Origin: DAOMNN01 sp050486545
GTDB lineage: Bacteria; Pseudomonadota; Gammaproteobacteria; Burkholderiales; Rhodocyclaceae
DNA: 64,000 bases
Reading direction: 5' to 3'
NCBI GenBank assembly: GCA_050486545.1
Contig: JBJHDM010000001.1
Coordinates: forward strand, 58,285-122,284
Shown: positions 52,801 to 61,217 of the stretch, one piece after another
Position numbering within the stretch: position 1 is the first letter of the stretch
Layout: the number at the start of each line of letters is the position of its first letter
The notes under the pieces: generated by a model
What the model was told of the DNA's origin: nothing
Seen by the model: the letters and a program-made list of their open reading frames with translations, nothing else
The model's database searches: none
Position numbers and translations under genes: made by a program

Positions 52801-54706
52801 GCAGACCGAGCCGTTCACCGTGGTCGGCATCGGCGACATGTCCGGCGACGTGTTCGGAAACGGCATGCTGCTGTCGAAGAAGATCCGGCTCGTCGCCGCC
52901 TTCGATCACCGCCACGTCTTCATCGATCCGGATCCCGACCCGGAGATCTCGTGGAACGAGCGGGCCCGCCTGTTCGCGCTGCCGCGTTCGAGCTGGGAGG
53001 ACTACGACAAGTCCTTGATCTCGGAGGGGGGCGGGGTGTGGCCGCGCAGCGCGAAGGCCATCCGCCTGTCCGGTCAGGCAAGGGAGGTGCTCGGCATCGA
53101 GGCCGAGAGCCTGACGCCGACCGAATTGATCCGCGGCATCCTCAAGGCGCCGGTCGATCTGCTCTACAACGGCGGCATCGGCACCTACGTCAAGGGCAGC
53201 AACGAATCCGATGCATCGGTGGGCGACCGGACCAACGAGGCCGTGCGGGTCAACGGAGCGGAGCTGCGTTGCCGCGTCATCGGGGAAGGCGGCAATCTCG
53301 GCGCCACCCAGCTGGGGCGGATTGAGTTCGCGCTCAACGGGGGCAAGGTCAACACCGACGCGATCGACAATTCCGGCGGCGTCGATTGCTCGGATCACGA
53401 GGTCAACATCAAGATCCTGCTCGACAGCGTGGTCGCCGAGGGCGAGCTGACGACGAAGCAGCGCAACAAGCTGCTCGCCGATATGACCGAGGAGGTCGCC
53501 GAACTCGTGCTGCGGGACAACTACGCCCAGACGCAGGTGCTCTCGGTCACGCAGGCACGCGGAGTGGCGCTGCTCGACGAACAGTCGGAATATATCCGCA
53601 AGCTCAGTCACGCCGGGCGGCTCAATCGCAGGATCGAGTTCCTGCCGATGGACGAGGAGATCGCCGAGCGCAAGCTCGCCCGCGTCGGTCTGGCCCGGCC
53701 CGAGCTGGCCGTGTTGCTCGCCTACAGCAAGATCGAGCTCTACGACGAGGTCCTGGCCTCGGACGTCCCCGAGGACCCCTACATCTCGACGGCGCTCGTG
53801 CGCTATTTTCCGAAACCCCTGCGCGAGCGCTTCGCCGCACAGATCGGCCAGCATCCGCTCAAGCGCGAGATCGTCGCCACCCACGTCATCAACAGCATGA
53901 TCAACCGGGTAGGCAGCACCTTCGTCAACCGCCTGCAGGGCGAGGTCGGGGCATCGGCCCCGGACATCGTCCGGGCCTACATGGCGACGCGCGAGGTTTT
54001 CGGGCTGGTGGAGACGTGGCGCAGCATCGAGGCGCTGGACAACCAGGTCGAGGACGCGGTGCAGACGGCGATGATCCTGGAGACGGGACGGCTGATCCAG
54101 CGCGGCACGATGTGGTTCCTGCGCCATCGCCAGTGGCTGCCGGACCTGCAGGCGACGCTCGCGCACTTCTCGCCCGGCGTCGGTCGCCTGGCAGCGGGCT
54201 TGCACGAACTGGTCACCCCTGCATACCGGGACGAGCTGGACGGACATGTGGCGAGCTATGCCGACAAGGGCGTACCCGAGGCGCTGGCGCAGCGCATGGC
54301 CACGCTCGACGAGCTGTATTCGGCGCTCGATCTGGTCGAGATCGCGGTCGAGACGGGCCGCAAGGAGGCGCTGGTCGCGCAGGTGTATTTCGCGCTGGGC
54401 GGCGAACTCGACCTGCACTGGGTCGGCCGGCAGATCGGAACCCTGCCGGCGGAGACACGCTGGCAGTCGCTCGCGCGCAGCGCGCTGCGGGTGGATCTTT
54501 CGGACCAGGCCCGGACGATCGCCGCCGAAGCGCTGAGGACCGCAGCCGAGACCGACGAGGCGCAGGCGATCGTGGCCGCCTGGCACGCACGCCACCAGTT
54601 CCACATCGACCGCTTCAACCATCTCCTCGCGGACGTGCGCACCGTGGCGACGATCGAGATGCCGATGTTGTCGGTGCTCATGCGCGAGCTGCGCAGCATC
54701 GGCTGA
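49883..54706 (+). CDS. gdhB: large NAD-specific glutamate dehydrogenase (180-kDa type)
   Basis: The 1607-residue protein is a Bac_GDH-type enzyme that oxidatively deaminates glutamate to 2-oxoglutarate with NAD+. Its length is normal for the family. The long N-terminal half carries the regulatory segments, and the catalytic core lies around residues 800-1250, with GGLRWSDR, a catalytic Lys region KGGFVVKNPP, the GDMSGDVFGNGML segment and the NAD-binding GEGGNLGATQ region. GGAGGAG precedes the ATG. Its product 2-oxoglutarate is the substrate expected for KorABC in the same window. Confidence 0.96.
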   Translation: MKKRKAEAQVAHLDTVLEMIRTKLPKDQAAVAEPFARKYFGQVDAEDLADLPVADLYGAVLSHWHFIRRRSDSARVRVYNPRLEEHGWESGHTVIEIVSEDMPFLVDSVTMEINRLGLTLHLIIHPVMAIVRDAKGHFVRLAEQADADKSGLESIMHIEVDRRTEPADLLELQQGLERVLADVRAAVTDWPAMRVRLGEIIEGISKTPATAGDAGETAEVQDFLRWLGDDNFVILGCRDYELTTVAGENELRILAGSGLGLLRETGDESQSRSFAALPPQLKAQAHLPRLFTITKSNTRSTVHRPGYLDYLGIKTFDKKGRVTGERRIIGLLASTAYSTSPLAVPLLRRKVSEVIGRAGFLPRSHAAKALQTILERYPRDELFQIEPEELFAHAMGILRLGERQRTRLFVRCDPFARFVSCLIYVPRENYNTEQRQRMQAVLMEAFNGSASEFDVQFSESALARILIIVRTRESTIPPFDVRELEERLVRASRRWEDDLQQALIEHCGEERGMSLLQRYGRAFPAGYRESYPARVAVFDIEQMETLVDANSLAMSLYVPLEAPPGRLNFKIYRAGAPVALSHSLPMLERMGVKVIDERPSEIARPDGHRVWIHDFGLSHEGLEDLDIDRLRPLFQEAFLRVWCGEIENDDFNRLTLLAGLGWREVSLLRAYARHMKQAGFTFSQAYMEQTLATYPELARQLVTLFELRFDPGRARYRDAQGTKLLAQIDEALNNVANLDEDRILRQFLAMIQATLRTNYYQKGQDGRPKPYLSFKFDPNRIPNLPDPRPMFEIFVYSPRVEGGHLRGGKVARGGLRWSDRMEDFRTEILGLVKAQIVKNAVIVPVGSKGGFVVKNPPAGGDREALLAEGVACYRMFLSGLLDLTDNLVHGKVVPPPDVIRHDEDDPYLVVAADKGTATFSDIANAVAAEYGFWLGDAFASGGSVGYDHKKMGITARGAWESVKRHFREMGIDTQTEPFTVVGIGDMSGDVFGNGMLLSKKIRLVAAFDHRHVFIDPDPDPEISWNERARLFALPRSSWEDYDKSLISEGGGVWPRSAKAIRLSGQAREVLGIEAESLTPTELIRGILKAPVDLLYNGGIGTYVKGSNESDASVGDRTNEAVRVNGAELRCRVIGEGGNLGATQLGRIEFALNGGKVNTDAIDNSGGVDCSDHEVNIKILLDSVVAEGELTTKQRNKLLADMTEEVAELVLRDNYAQTQVLSVTQARGVALLDEQSEYIRKLSHAGRLNRRIEFLPMDEEIAERKLARVGLARPELAVLLAYSKIELYDEVLASDVPEDPYISTALVRYFPKPLRERFAAQIGQHPLKREIVATHVINSMINRVGSTFVNRLQGEVGASAPDIVRAYMATREVFGLVETWRSIEALDNQVEDAVQTAMILETGRLIQRGTMWFLRHRQWLPDLQATLAHFSPGVGRLAAGLHELVTPAYRDELDGHVASYADKGVPEALAQRMATLDELYSALDLVEIAVETGRKEALVAQVYFALGGELDLHWVGRQIGTLPAETRWQSLARSALRVDLSDQARTIAAEALRTAAETDEAQAIVAAWHARHQFHIDRFNHLLADVRTVATIEMPMLSVLMRELRSIG

Positions 54707-54735
54707 AGGGCGCGCGGCCTGTCCGGTCGCCGCGA

Positions 54736-54757
54736 GGGTCCGGTCTCGCGAGGACCC
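54736..54757. terminator. hairpin between gdhB and the Usp gene
   Basis: GGGTCC pairs with GGACCC around a 10-nt loop in the short gap between these convergent genes. No T-tract is present. Confidence 0.35.
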
Positions 54758-54773
54758 GCAAGCGCTTTCGGGA

Positions 54774-55586
54774 TCAGGCCGGCGAAGGGTGGATCAGAAG
54801 TACCGGGCAGCCTGCCATGCGCAGCGTTCGGTGGCTCACGCTTTCCTTGAGGATCTGGGCGACACCGGATCGGCCGTGAGTCGTCATTGCGATCAACGCG
54901 CCCGGCAGGCCGTGGGCGTATGCGGCGATGTTGCTGCCGGGGTCGTCGCCGTGGAGAACGTCCCAGCTGGGCCGCAAGCCGTACTCCTGTCCCAGCCGGT
55001 CGGCGAGTTGATGGAGGTAGGACGACTCTCCTGCCACGTCGCTGGCGCCGGTCACGGTGGCGCGCTCGGAGGCCAGCATCTCGACAAGGCGCAGTTCGGC
55101 GCCGGTACGCCTGGCCAGCTCGGCCGCGAACGGCAGGGCGGCCTCGGACAGTTCCGACGTGTCGACACAAAGCAGGATCGTCTCGATCCCGCTTCCCCAG
55201 TGGATGGACATGCCGGGACCGATCAGCAACAGCGGGGCGTGGGATTCGCGCACGACGTGTTCCGCGATGCTCCCGAGCATCAGTTCGCCGATCGGCGAGC
55301 GTGCGTGCGTCGACAGACAGGCCAGGGCACGGCTGCGCCCGCGGATTTCCTCCACGAGACGGTCGGCAATGGATGCGCTGGCATGGACTTCGATCGTGCC
55401 GCTCAGGCGCAGCTGGTCGAGCTTCGCGGCGAGCGCCTGTCTGCGGGATTCCATGTCCGAGTCGCTTTCCGTCAGCGAGAGCAGCGTCATCGGCACATCG
55501 AGCTGGTGGGCAATGGCTGCCGCCACCGGGATGGCGGCCAGGTCGCGTTCCGTGCCTTCGGTCGCGACGATCATCTGTTCGATCAT
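54774..55586 (-). CDS. tandem universal stress protein (UspA family)
   Basis: The 270-residue protein has two Usp domains (about residues 3-135 and 140-268). The first carries a GELMLGSIAEHVV segment similar to the ATP-binding G-2x-G-9x-G(S/T) motif; in the second the matching region reads HGRSGVAQILKESVSHRTL with a degraded last position. The ATG at 55586 follows a GGAG ribosome-binding site; the open frame extends to 55664. It is convergent with gdhB and divergent from the thioredoxin gene. Tandem Usp proteins often rise in stationary or anaerobic stress. Confidence 0.9.
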   Translation of the reverse strand: MIEQMIVATEGTERDLAAIPVAAAIAHQLDVPMTLLSLTESDSDMESRRQALAAKLDQLRLSGTIEVHASASIADRLVEEIRGRSRALACLSTHARSPIGELMLGSIAEHVVRESHAPLLLIGPGMSIHWGSGIETILLCVDTSELSEAALPFAAELARRTGAELRLVEMLASERATVTGASDVAGESSYLHQLADRLGQEYGLRPSWDVLHGDDPGSNIAAYAHGLPGALIAMTTHGRSGVAQILKESVSHRTLRMAGCPVLLIHPSPA

Positions 55587-55834
55587 GGCGTTGGCTCCGT
55601 TCGTTGTGATCTGCGCCCGATCCCCCCGTGTCCGACGTCCGGGTGCGGAAGCATCCCGGGACACGTTCCCGGCCGCCAGGTCGCGACGGATGCCGGATAC
55701 GTAAGGGACGGGGTCCTGCTCTAAGCATAGGACAGCCGCGCGGCCGCGCGCCGGGGCTTGCGAGCACCCCGCTCGCCGGGGCGCTTCGGTAGACTACGTC
55801 CGATTCGCCATCGCACCTCCCCAAAGGAAACCCC

Positions 55835-56155
55835 ATGAGCTTTGCCGACCCCGAACCGAGCCGTGCCGAAGTCGATGCCCTGACCGGAGCGGTCGTCCTC
55901 GAATTCGGGGCGCCGTGGTGCGGACATTGCCGGGCTGTCCAGCCCTTGCTCAAAGCGGCGCTCGACGGCCACCTGGCCGTCCGGCACATCCGGATCGAGG
56001 ATGGCCGGATGCGCAGGCTGGGCCGCAGTTTCGGCGTGAAGCTCTGGCCGACGCTGGTCTTCCTGCGCGACGGTCAGGAACGGGCGCGACTCGTGCGGCC
56101 CGCCTCGGAGATCGAGATCAGGGAAGCGGTGGGAAATATCGTTGACGCAGTGTGA
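55835..56155 (+). CDS. thioredoxin family protein
   Basis: The 106-residue cytoplasmic protein has the thioredoxin active site WCGHC (residues 28-32) and the cis-Pro in LWPTLVF. The WCGHC dipeptide resembles protein disulfide isomerases rather than the WCGPC of TrxA. No signal peptide is seen. It lies alone between the Usp and aldolase genes, convergent with the aldolase. Confidence 0.9.
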   Translation: MSFADPEPSRAEVDALTGAVVLEFGAPWCGHCRAVQPLLKAALDGHLAVRHIRIEDGRMRRLGRSFGVKLWPTLVFLRDGQERARLVRPASEIEIREAVGNIVDAV

Positions 56156-56195
56156 GCGGGACCGTGCAGGGTGGCGGGTGGCTCCGCCGCGTCGT

Positions 56196-56957
56196 TCAGT
56201 TGCGGTAGCTGAGGTCAATCCGGTCGAGCTTGCGCAGCAGTGCCGGCCAGGCCAGGCTGCCCCCGGCACCACGCGTGACGCGCTCCCACTGGTTCGGGGC
56301 ATTTTCGACGATCGGCGTGGCGATGGGGCGAACCGCTCCGCCTGCGAGCGCGCGGACCTGGATCATGCACGCCGTCTCGAAGAAGTACATCGCGACGAAG
56401 GCCTCGGCCACCGAGCGGCCGACCGTCAGCAGGCCATGATTGCGCAGCATCAGGAAGCGACGATTCGAGAGGTCGCGGACCAGCCGCGGCTTTTCGTCGT
56501 CCTCCAGCGCGATCCCCTCATAGTCGTGGTAGGCGAGCGACGAGAGCACGAACAGTGCGTGCTGCGACAAGGGGAGTAGCCCGTGCTCCTGCGCCGACAC
56601 CGCCACGCCGTTGACGCTATGGACGTGCAACACGCATAGCGCATCCTCGCGGGCGGCGTGGATTGCGCTATGGATCATGAAGCCGGCCGGATTGATGTCG
56701 AATGGGCTGTCGGCGACCTTGCGGCCTGCGAGGTCCACCTTGACCAGATCGGACGCCCGGATCTCGTCGAACATCATGCCGTAGGGGTTGATCAGGAAGT
56801 GGTGCTCGGGTCCGGGGACGCGCGCCGAGATATGGGTGAAGATCAGGTCGTCCCATCCGTACAGCGCCACGAGACGATAGCAGGCCGCCAGATCCTCGCG
56901 TTGCTTCCATTCCTCGGTGCCGATGCCGGTCGGCATCGCAGTGGACGGTGCGTTCAT
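56196..56957 (-). CDS. class II aldolase/adducin family protein
   Basis: The 253-residue protein has the class II aldolase fold with zinc ligands in VLHVHSVNG and RNHGLLTVG. It is related to the fuculose-aldolase/adducin-head group in which many members have no known substrate. The ATG at 56957 with AAAGGAG upstream is preferred over 56972. It is divergent from a TetR gene with a palindromic operator between them and is the probable target of that regulator. Confidence 0.85.
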   Translation of the reverse strand: MNAPSTAMPTGIGTEEWKQREDLAACYRLVALYGWDDLIFTHISARVPGPEHHFLINPYGMMFDEIRASDLVKVDLAGRKVADSPFDINPAGFMIHSAIHAAREDALCVLHVHSVNGVAVSAQEHGLLPLSQHALFVLSSLAYHDYEGIALEDDEKPRLVRDLSNRRFLMLRNHGLLTVGRSVAEAFVAMYFFETACMIQVRALAGGAVRPIATPIVENAPNQWERVTRGAGGSLAWPALLRKLDRIDLSYRN

Positions 56958-56998
56958 GGCGGCTCCTTTCATTCCGGCAGGAAGACTTATAGAATATA

Positions 56999-57010
56999 TA
57001 GACCGGTCTA
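56999..57010. promoter_or_regulatory. TetR-type operator TAGACCGGTCTA
   Basis: A perfect 12-bp palindrome lies 14 bp before the TetR gene start and 41 bp from the divergent aldolase start. A TATAGAATATATAG stretch overlaps it, which could supply -10 elements in both directions. The form matches NemR-like TetR operators. Confidence 0.75.
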
Positions 57011-57024
57011 GTTACGGAGGCAAG

Positions 57025-57600
57025 ATGAACGCGAATGCGAGGTCGGGCAGCCGCGAACGCATGCTGGAGGCTGCGATCGTGCTGATGCGTGGAGCGGGGC
57101 TTTCCGGCGCCGGCATCAATGAAATCGTGCGCGAAAGTGGTGCGCCCAAGGGTTCGGTCTACTACTTCTTCCCGGAGGGCAAGCTGCAGATCGTGACCGA
57201 AGCGTTGCAGGTCTATTCGCAGCGCCTCGAAACCTTCATCGATGAGGCGCTGAGCGTGCGGACGAAGCCTCACGACAAGGTGATTGCGCTGTTCGAGGCC
57301 TTCGCCCGCCGTTCGGAGGAGTCCGATTTCCGCCGCAGCTGCGCGGTGGGGGCCGTGACGCTGGACCTGGACGAAGAGCTCGAACCGCTGCGCCGGGTGC
57401 TTGCCCCGTGCCTGGCGCGATGGGCCACCGTGATTGCGCGCCATTTCGAATTCGGTGACCGAACACGCGCCGAGTCCCTTGCCGGCCTGCTCCTGACGGC
57501 CATCGAGGGGGCACATATTCGTGCGCGTGCCGAGCGCTCGGCTCAGGCGTTCAGGGATGCGGGAGCTTGGCTTGCCCTCCTGGCCGCTGATGCACGGTAA
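57025..57600 (+). CDS. TetR-family transcriptional regulator
   Basis: The 191-residue regulator has an N-terminal helix-turn-helix (about residues 8-55, with GLSGAGINEIVRESGAPKGSVYYFF) and a C-terminal ligand domain. The style is that of the YxaF/AcrR group with a C-terminal TetR_C-like domain. An ACGGAGG ribosome-binding site precedes the ATG. It probably represses itself and the divergent aldolase gene through the palindrome at 56999-57010. Inducer unknown. Confidence 0.92.
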   Translation: MNANARSGSRERMLEAAIVLMRGAGLSGAGINEIVRESGAPKGSVYYFFPEGKLQIVTEALQVYSQRLETFIDEALSVRTKPHDKVIALFEAFARRSEESDFRRSCAVGAVTLDLDEELEPLRRVLAPCLARWATVIARHFEFGDRTRAESLAGLLLTAIEGAHIRARAERSAQAFRDAGAWLALLAADAR

Positions 57601-57609
57601 GAATGCGGG

Positions 57610-58182
57610 TCAGAACATTCCCATCTCCAGCCGTGCCGCCTCGCTCATCATCTCGCGGCTCCAGGGTGGATCCCAGACGAGTTCGACGCTGGCGTCGCGG
57701 ACGGCGGGAATCGTGAGCAGCTTTTCGCGCGCCTCGTCGGCGATCAGCGTGCCCATGCCGCAACCCGGTGCGGTCAGCGTCATCTTCACCGCAACGCGGA
57801 AGCCGCCGTCGGCGAGTGGCTCGGCGGTGCAGGCGTAGACCAGGCCGAGGTTCACGATGTCGATTGGGATCTCCGGGTCGTAGCAGGTGCCGAGCCGGGC
57901 CCAGGCGGCGTGCTCCACGGCCTGCGCGTCGGTCGCCGCGCCCTGGCCGGGCAGCTCGGCGGCGTCGGGCAGGCGCGGTTCGAGTCCGAGCGCGTCGGCG
58001 TTGCGCTCGTCGATGCGGTAGAGGTTGCCGCCGCTCATGACCGTGATCGAGCCGCCCAGCCGCTGGGTGATCAACGCATAGCTGCCCGCCTCCAGCGTTT
58101 CGGGCTTGCCCCAGGGCACGCTCACCGCGGCGCAGTCGCGGGTCAGGGTGCGGGATTCGGTTTCGCCGTAGGCATCGCCCAT
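57610..58182 (-). CDS. sufT: SufT, iron-sulfur cluster assembly accessory protein
   Basis: The 190-residue protein has the SufT layout: an N-terminal region found only in this family and a C-terminal MIP18 (DUF59) domain with CYDPEIPIDIVNLGL and the TLTAPGCGMG cysteine. It assists delivery of clusters to certain target proteins. It is the last gene of the suf operon, 10 bp after sufU. Confidence 0.93.
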   Translation of the reverse strand: MGDAYGETESRTLTRDCAAVSVPWGKPETLEAGSYALITQRLGGSITVMSGGNLYRIDERNADALGLEPRLPDAAELPGQGAATDAQAVEHAAWARLGTCYDPEIPIDIVNLGLVYACTAEPLADGGFRVAVKMTLTAPGCGMGTLIADEAREKLLTIPAVRDASVELVWDPPWSREMMSEAARLEMGMF

Positions 58183-58192
58183 GGTCGTTTCC

Positions 58193-58645
58193 TCATTCGG
58201 TGCGTGCGGGATCGCGTGCGCCGGTGACCGCGTTGTGCAGCGTGTGCCAGGCCAGCGTCGCGCACTTGACGCGGGCGGGGAACTCGCGCACGCCGGCCAG
58301 CGCGGCGAGCTTGCCGAAGTCGCGCTCGGGCGGCACGTCAGTGAGCAGGGCGTGGAAGTCGCGGAACAGCGCCTCGACCTCCTCGACCGAGCGGCCCTTG
58401 ACCGCCTCGGTCATCAGCGAGGCCGACGCGGTCGAGATCGCGCAGCCGTGGCCGACGAAACTCGCATCGGCGATGCGCCCGTCCTCGATGCGCAGGAACA
58501 CCGTGAGCTGGTCACCGCACAACGGATTGTGTCCGTCGGCCTGATGGTCGGCCTCCGGCATCGCGTGAAAATTGCGCGGCTGGCGGTTGTGGTCGAAGAT
58601 GACTTCCTGGTACAGCTCGCGCAGTGGATCGTGCATCGTGCTCAT
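58193..58645 (-). CDS. sufU: SufU, iron-sulfur scaffold or sulfur-transfer protein
   Basis: The 150-residue protein has Cys43, Asp45, Cys68 and Cys128, matching Cys41/Asp43/Cys66/Cys128 of Bacillus subtilis SufU, and the insertion between the last two cysteines that separates SufU from IscU. It accepts sulfur from SufS. The start overlaps the sufS stop (ATGA). No sufE or sufA gene is present in the operon, which fits a SufU-based system. Confidence 0.95.
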   Translation of the reverse strand: MSTMHDPLRELYQEVIFDHNRQPRNFHAMPEADHQADGHNPLCGDQLTVFLRIEDGRIADASFVGHGCAISTASASLMTEAVKGRSVEEVEALFRDFHALLTDVPPERDFGKLAALAGVREFPARVKCATLAWHTLHNAVTGARDPARTE

Positions 58646-59904
58646 GCGTGCCGGCTCCGGGTTCCGAACAGGTCCTGGGCCTTTTCGATCGCCGCGACCA
58701 GCACGGCGATGTCGGCCTCGTCGTTGTACATCGCGAGCGACGCGCGCGCGGTGCCGGGGATGCCCAGGCGCGTCATCAGCGGCATCGTGCAGTGGTGGCC
58801 GGCACGGATCGCGACCCCTTCGCTGTCGAGGATCGTGCCGAGGTCGTGCGGGTGGATGCCGTCGACGAGGAACGAAAGGATCGAGGCCTTGTCCCGTGCG
58901 GTACCTACGAGGCGCACGCCAGGGATCGATCCGACCGCCTCGGTCGCGTGCGCGAGCAGGGCCTGTTCGTGCGCGGCGATGCGCTCGAGGCCGACCTGCT
59001 CGACGTAGTCGATCGCCGCCGCGAGCCCGACCGCGCCGGCGATGTTGGGGGTGCCCGCCTCGAAGCGCTGCGGTGGGTCGGCCCAGGTCGAGCCGCTGAA
59101 CGCGACGGTGCGGATCATGTCGCCGCCGCCCTGCCAGGGCGGCATCGCCGCGAGCAGCTCGGCCCGTGCGTACAGGGCGCCGAGGCCGGTCGGGCCGTAG
59201 AGCTTGTGCCCCGAGAACGCATAGAAGTCGCAACCGAGGGCCTGCACGTCCACGCGCTGGTGGGCCACCGCCTGCGCGCCGTCGACCAGCACGAGCGCAC
59301 CGGCGGCGTGGGCCCGGTCGATCAGCGCGGCGAGCGGCACGACCGTCCCCAGCGCGTTCGAAACGTGGGTGACCGCCAGCAGCCGGGTGCGCGCGCAGAC
59401 GAGATCGTCGAGCGAATCGAGCACGAGTTCGCCCCGGTCGTCGACCGGAACGACCTTGATCACCGCGCCGGTACGGGCACACAGCAGCTGCCACGGCACG
59501 ATGTTTGAATGGTGCTCAAGCGTCGTGAGCAGGATCTCGTCGCCGGCCCGCAGGTTGGCTGCCCCCCAGCTCTGCGCGACGAGGTTGATCGCCTCGGTGG
59601 TGCCGCGCGTGAATACGATCTCCTCCGCATGGGGCGCGTTGAGCAGTCCCTGCACGCGCGCGCGCGCCGCATCGTAGAGTTCGGTCGCGTGCTGCGACAG
59701 CCAGTGCACGCCGCGGTGGATGTTGGCGTTGGACTCCCGGTAGTAGCGGGCCTCGGCGTCGATCACCGAAGCCGGCTTCTGCGTCGTCGCGCCATTGTCG
59801 AGGTAGGCCAGGCGGCGACCATGGACGGGCCGCGCGAGGATCGGGAAGTCGTCCGCGACCTGCAGGAATTCCGGCGCGAGGGGGGCATGGGCGATCGCGT
59901 TCAC
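58642..59904 (-). CDS. sufS: cysteine desulfurase SufS
   Basis: The 420-residue PLP enzyme releases sulfur from cysteine. Lys234 in FSGHKLYG is the PLP lysine and Cys372 in RAGHHCTMP is the catalytic cysteine, matching Cys364 of E. coli SufS. The GTG start with GGAGGAA upstream overlaps the sufD stop. It lies between sufD and sufU. Confidence 0.96.
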   Translation of the reverse strand: MNAIAHAPLAPEFLQVADDFPILARPVHGRRLAYLDNGATTQKPASVIDAEARYYRESNANIHRGVHWLSQHATELYDAARARVQGLLNAPHAEEIVFTRGTTEAINLVAQSWGAANLRAGDEILLTTLEHHSNIVPWQLLCARTGAVIKVVPVDDRGELVLDSLDDLVCARTRLLAVTHVSNALGTVVPLAALIDRAHAAGALVLVDGAQAVAHQRVDVQALGCDFYAFSGHKLYGPTGLGALYARAELLAAMPPWQGGGDMIRTVAFSGSTWADPPQRFEAGTPNIAGAVGLAAAIDYVEQVGLERIAAHEQALLAHATEAVGSIPGVRLVGTARDKASILSFLVDGIHPHDLGTILDSEGVAIRAGHHCTMPLMTRLGIPGTARASLAMYNDEADIAVLVAAIEKAQDLFGTRSRHA

Positions 59905-61217
59905 GACAGTTCCTCCAGCAGCGTGCCACCGGGCAGGCGTGCGAGCAGCACGGAGCGGGCATGGTCGCGCAAGGGCGGCAGGTCGATGCGGGCAAGCGCC
60001 TCGGCTGCGAACGCATAGGTCAGCAGTTGCCGCGCATGGGTTTCGTCCAGCCCGCGCGTGCGCAGGTAGAACAGACTCTCGTCGTCGATCTGGCCGACGG
60101 TGGCGCCGTGCGCGCACTTCACGTCGTCGGCGTAGATCTCCAGTTCGGGCCGGGCGTCGGCTTCGGCCTGGCGCGAGAGCAGCAGATTGTCGCAGCGCTG
60201 CATCGCGTCGCTGTGCTGGGCGTCGGGCGCGACGACGATGCGTCCGGCGAACACCCCGCGCGCCGCGCCGTCGAGCAGGCCGCGGTAGAACTCGCGGCTG
60301 GTGCCGCGAGGCTGCGCATGATCGATGCGTGTCTGGTGGTCCACGTGACGCTTGCCGTCGGCATGGTACAGCCCGTTGAACAGGGTCTCGCAGCCCTCGC
60401 CTTCGAAGCGGGTATGCAGGTCGTTGCGGGCAAGCCGCGCGCCGAAGGACAGCGAATGCGATGCAAACATCGAGCCGCGTGCCTGCTGCGCGTCGATCGT
60501 CGCCAGATGGATGGCCTGCTCACCCTCCTGCTGCAGCTTGACGTGCGTGATCCGCGCATCGGCCGCGGCCCGGATGCGCGTGACCGCGGTCGTCAGCGTG
60601 GCCGTGTCGCCGCCTTCCGGGTAGTGCTCGACGATGGTTGCCCGGGAGCCGGCGTCGGCAATGATGAGGTTGCGCAGATGGCGGCTCGCGTCCTCCGGTC
60701 CGGAGAGGAAGACGAGGTGGATCGGGTCTTCCACGGCGACGCCGCGCGCCAGCCGGATCCAGGCGCCGTCCCCGGCGAAGGCCGCGTTCATTGCGGCCGG
60801 GCTGTCGCCGTCCTCGGCACGGCCGAACACGGCCTCGATCGCATCGTCGCCGGCCGACAGTGCTTCGGCGAGGCTGCCGAGACGGGCTCCGGCCGGCAGC
60901 GAACCGATCGTCGACAGTTCGGCACTGAAGCGTGCGCCGACAAACGCGAGCCAGTGGCCCCGGCCGGGGATTCCGCTCTTTACGCGGGCGAGGGTGGTTG
61001 CCGGGTCGGCCGGCGCGGCCGGCGCGAGGAAGGCCTGCTGCTCCATGAACGCCAGCGACGTATGGTGCCAGTTCTCGTGGCGCCGCGTCGGCCAGCCTTC
61101 GGCGGCGACCCGTTCGATCGCGCGCCGCCGCAGTCCGGTCAGCCAGGGCAGGTCGGCACCCGGCAGCCGGGGCGCCTGCGCTTCGAACCGCGCGACCCAG
61201 GAGTCGATGGCACTCAT
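59901..61217 (-). CDS. sufD: SufD, SufBCD complex subunit
   Basis: The 438-residue protein resembles SufD, with the beta-helix core shared with SufB and the conserved C-terminal HGATVGQIDDESLFYL segment, in which the His is a functional residue of the family. It forms the scaffold with SufB and SufC. The start overlaps sufC (ATGATGA) and is preceded by GGGAGC. Confidence 0.95.
   Translation of the reverse strand: MSAIDSWVARFEAQAPRLPGADLPWLTGLRRRAIERVAAEGWPTRRHENWHHTSLAFMEQQAFLAPAAPADPATTLARVKSGIPGRGHWLAFVGARFSAELSTIGSLPAGARLGSLAEALSAGDDAIEAVFGRAEDGDSPAAMNAAFAGDGAWIRLARGVAVEDPIHLVFLSGPEDASRHLRNLIIADAGSRATIVEHYPEGGDTATLTTAVTRIRAAADARITHVKLQQEGEQAIHLATIDAQQARGSMFASHSLSFGARLARNDLHTRFEGEGCETLFNGLYHADGKRHVDHQTRIDHAQPRGTSREFYRGLLDGAARGVFAGRIVVAPDAQHSDAMQRCDNLLLSRQAEADARPELEIYADDVKCAHGATVGQIDDESLFYLRTRGLDETHARQLLTYAFAAEALARIDLPPLRDHARSVLLARLPGGTLLEELS

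Noticed and set aside
50495..54622. 1375-codon open frame antisense to gdhB
   Set aside because: It mirrors the codon structure of a clear glutamate dehydrogenase on the other strand, shows no domain signature, and long antisense frames are expected in GC-rich DNA.
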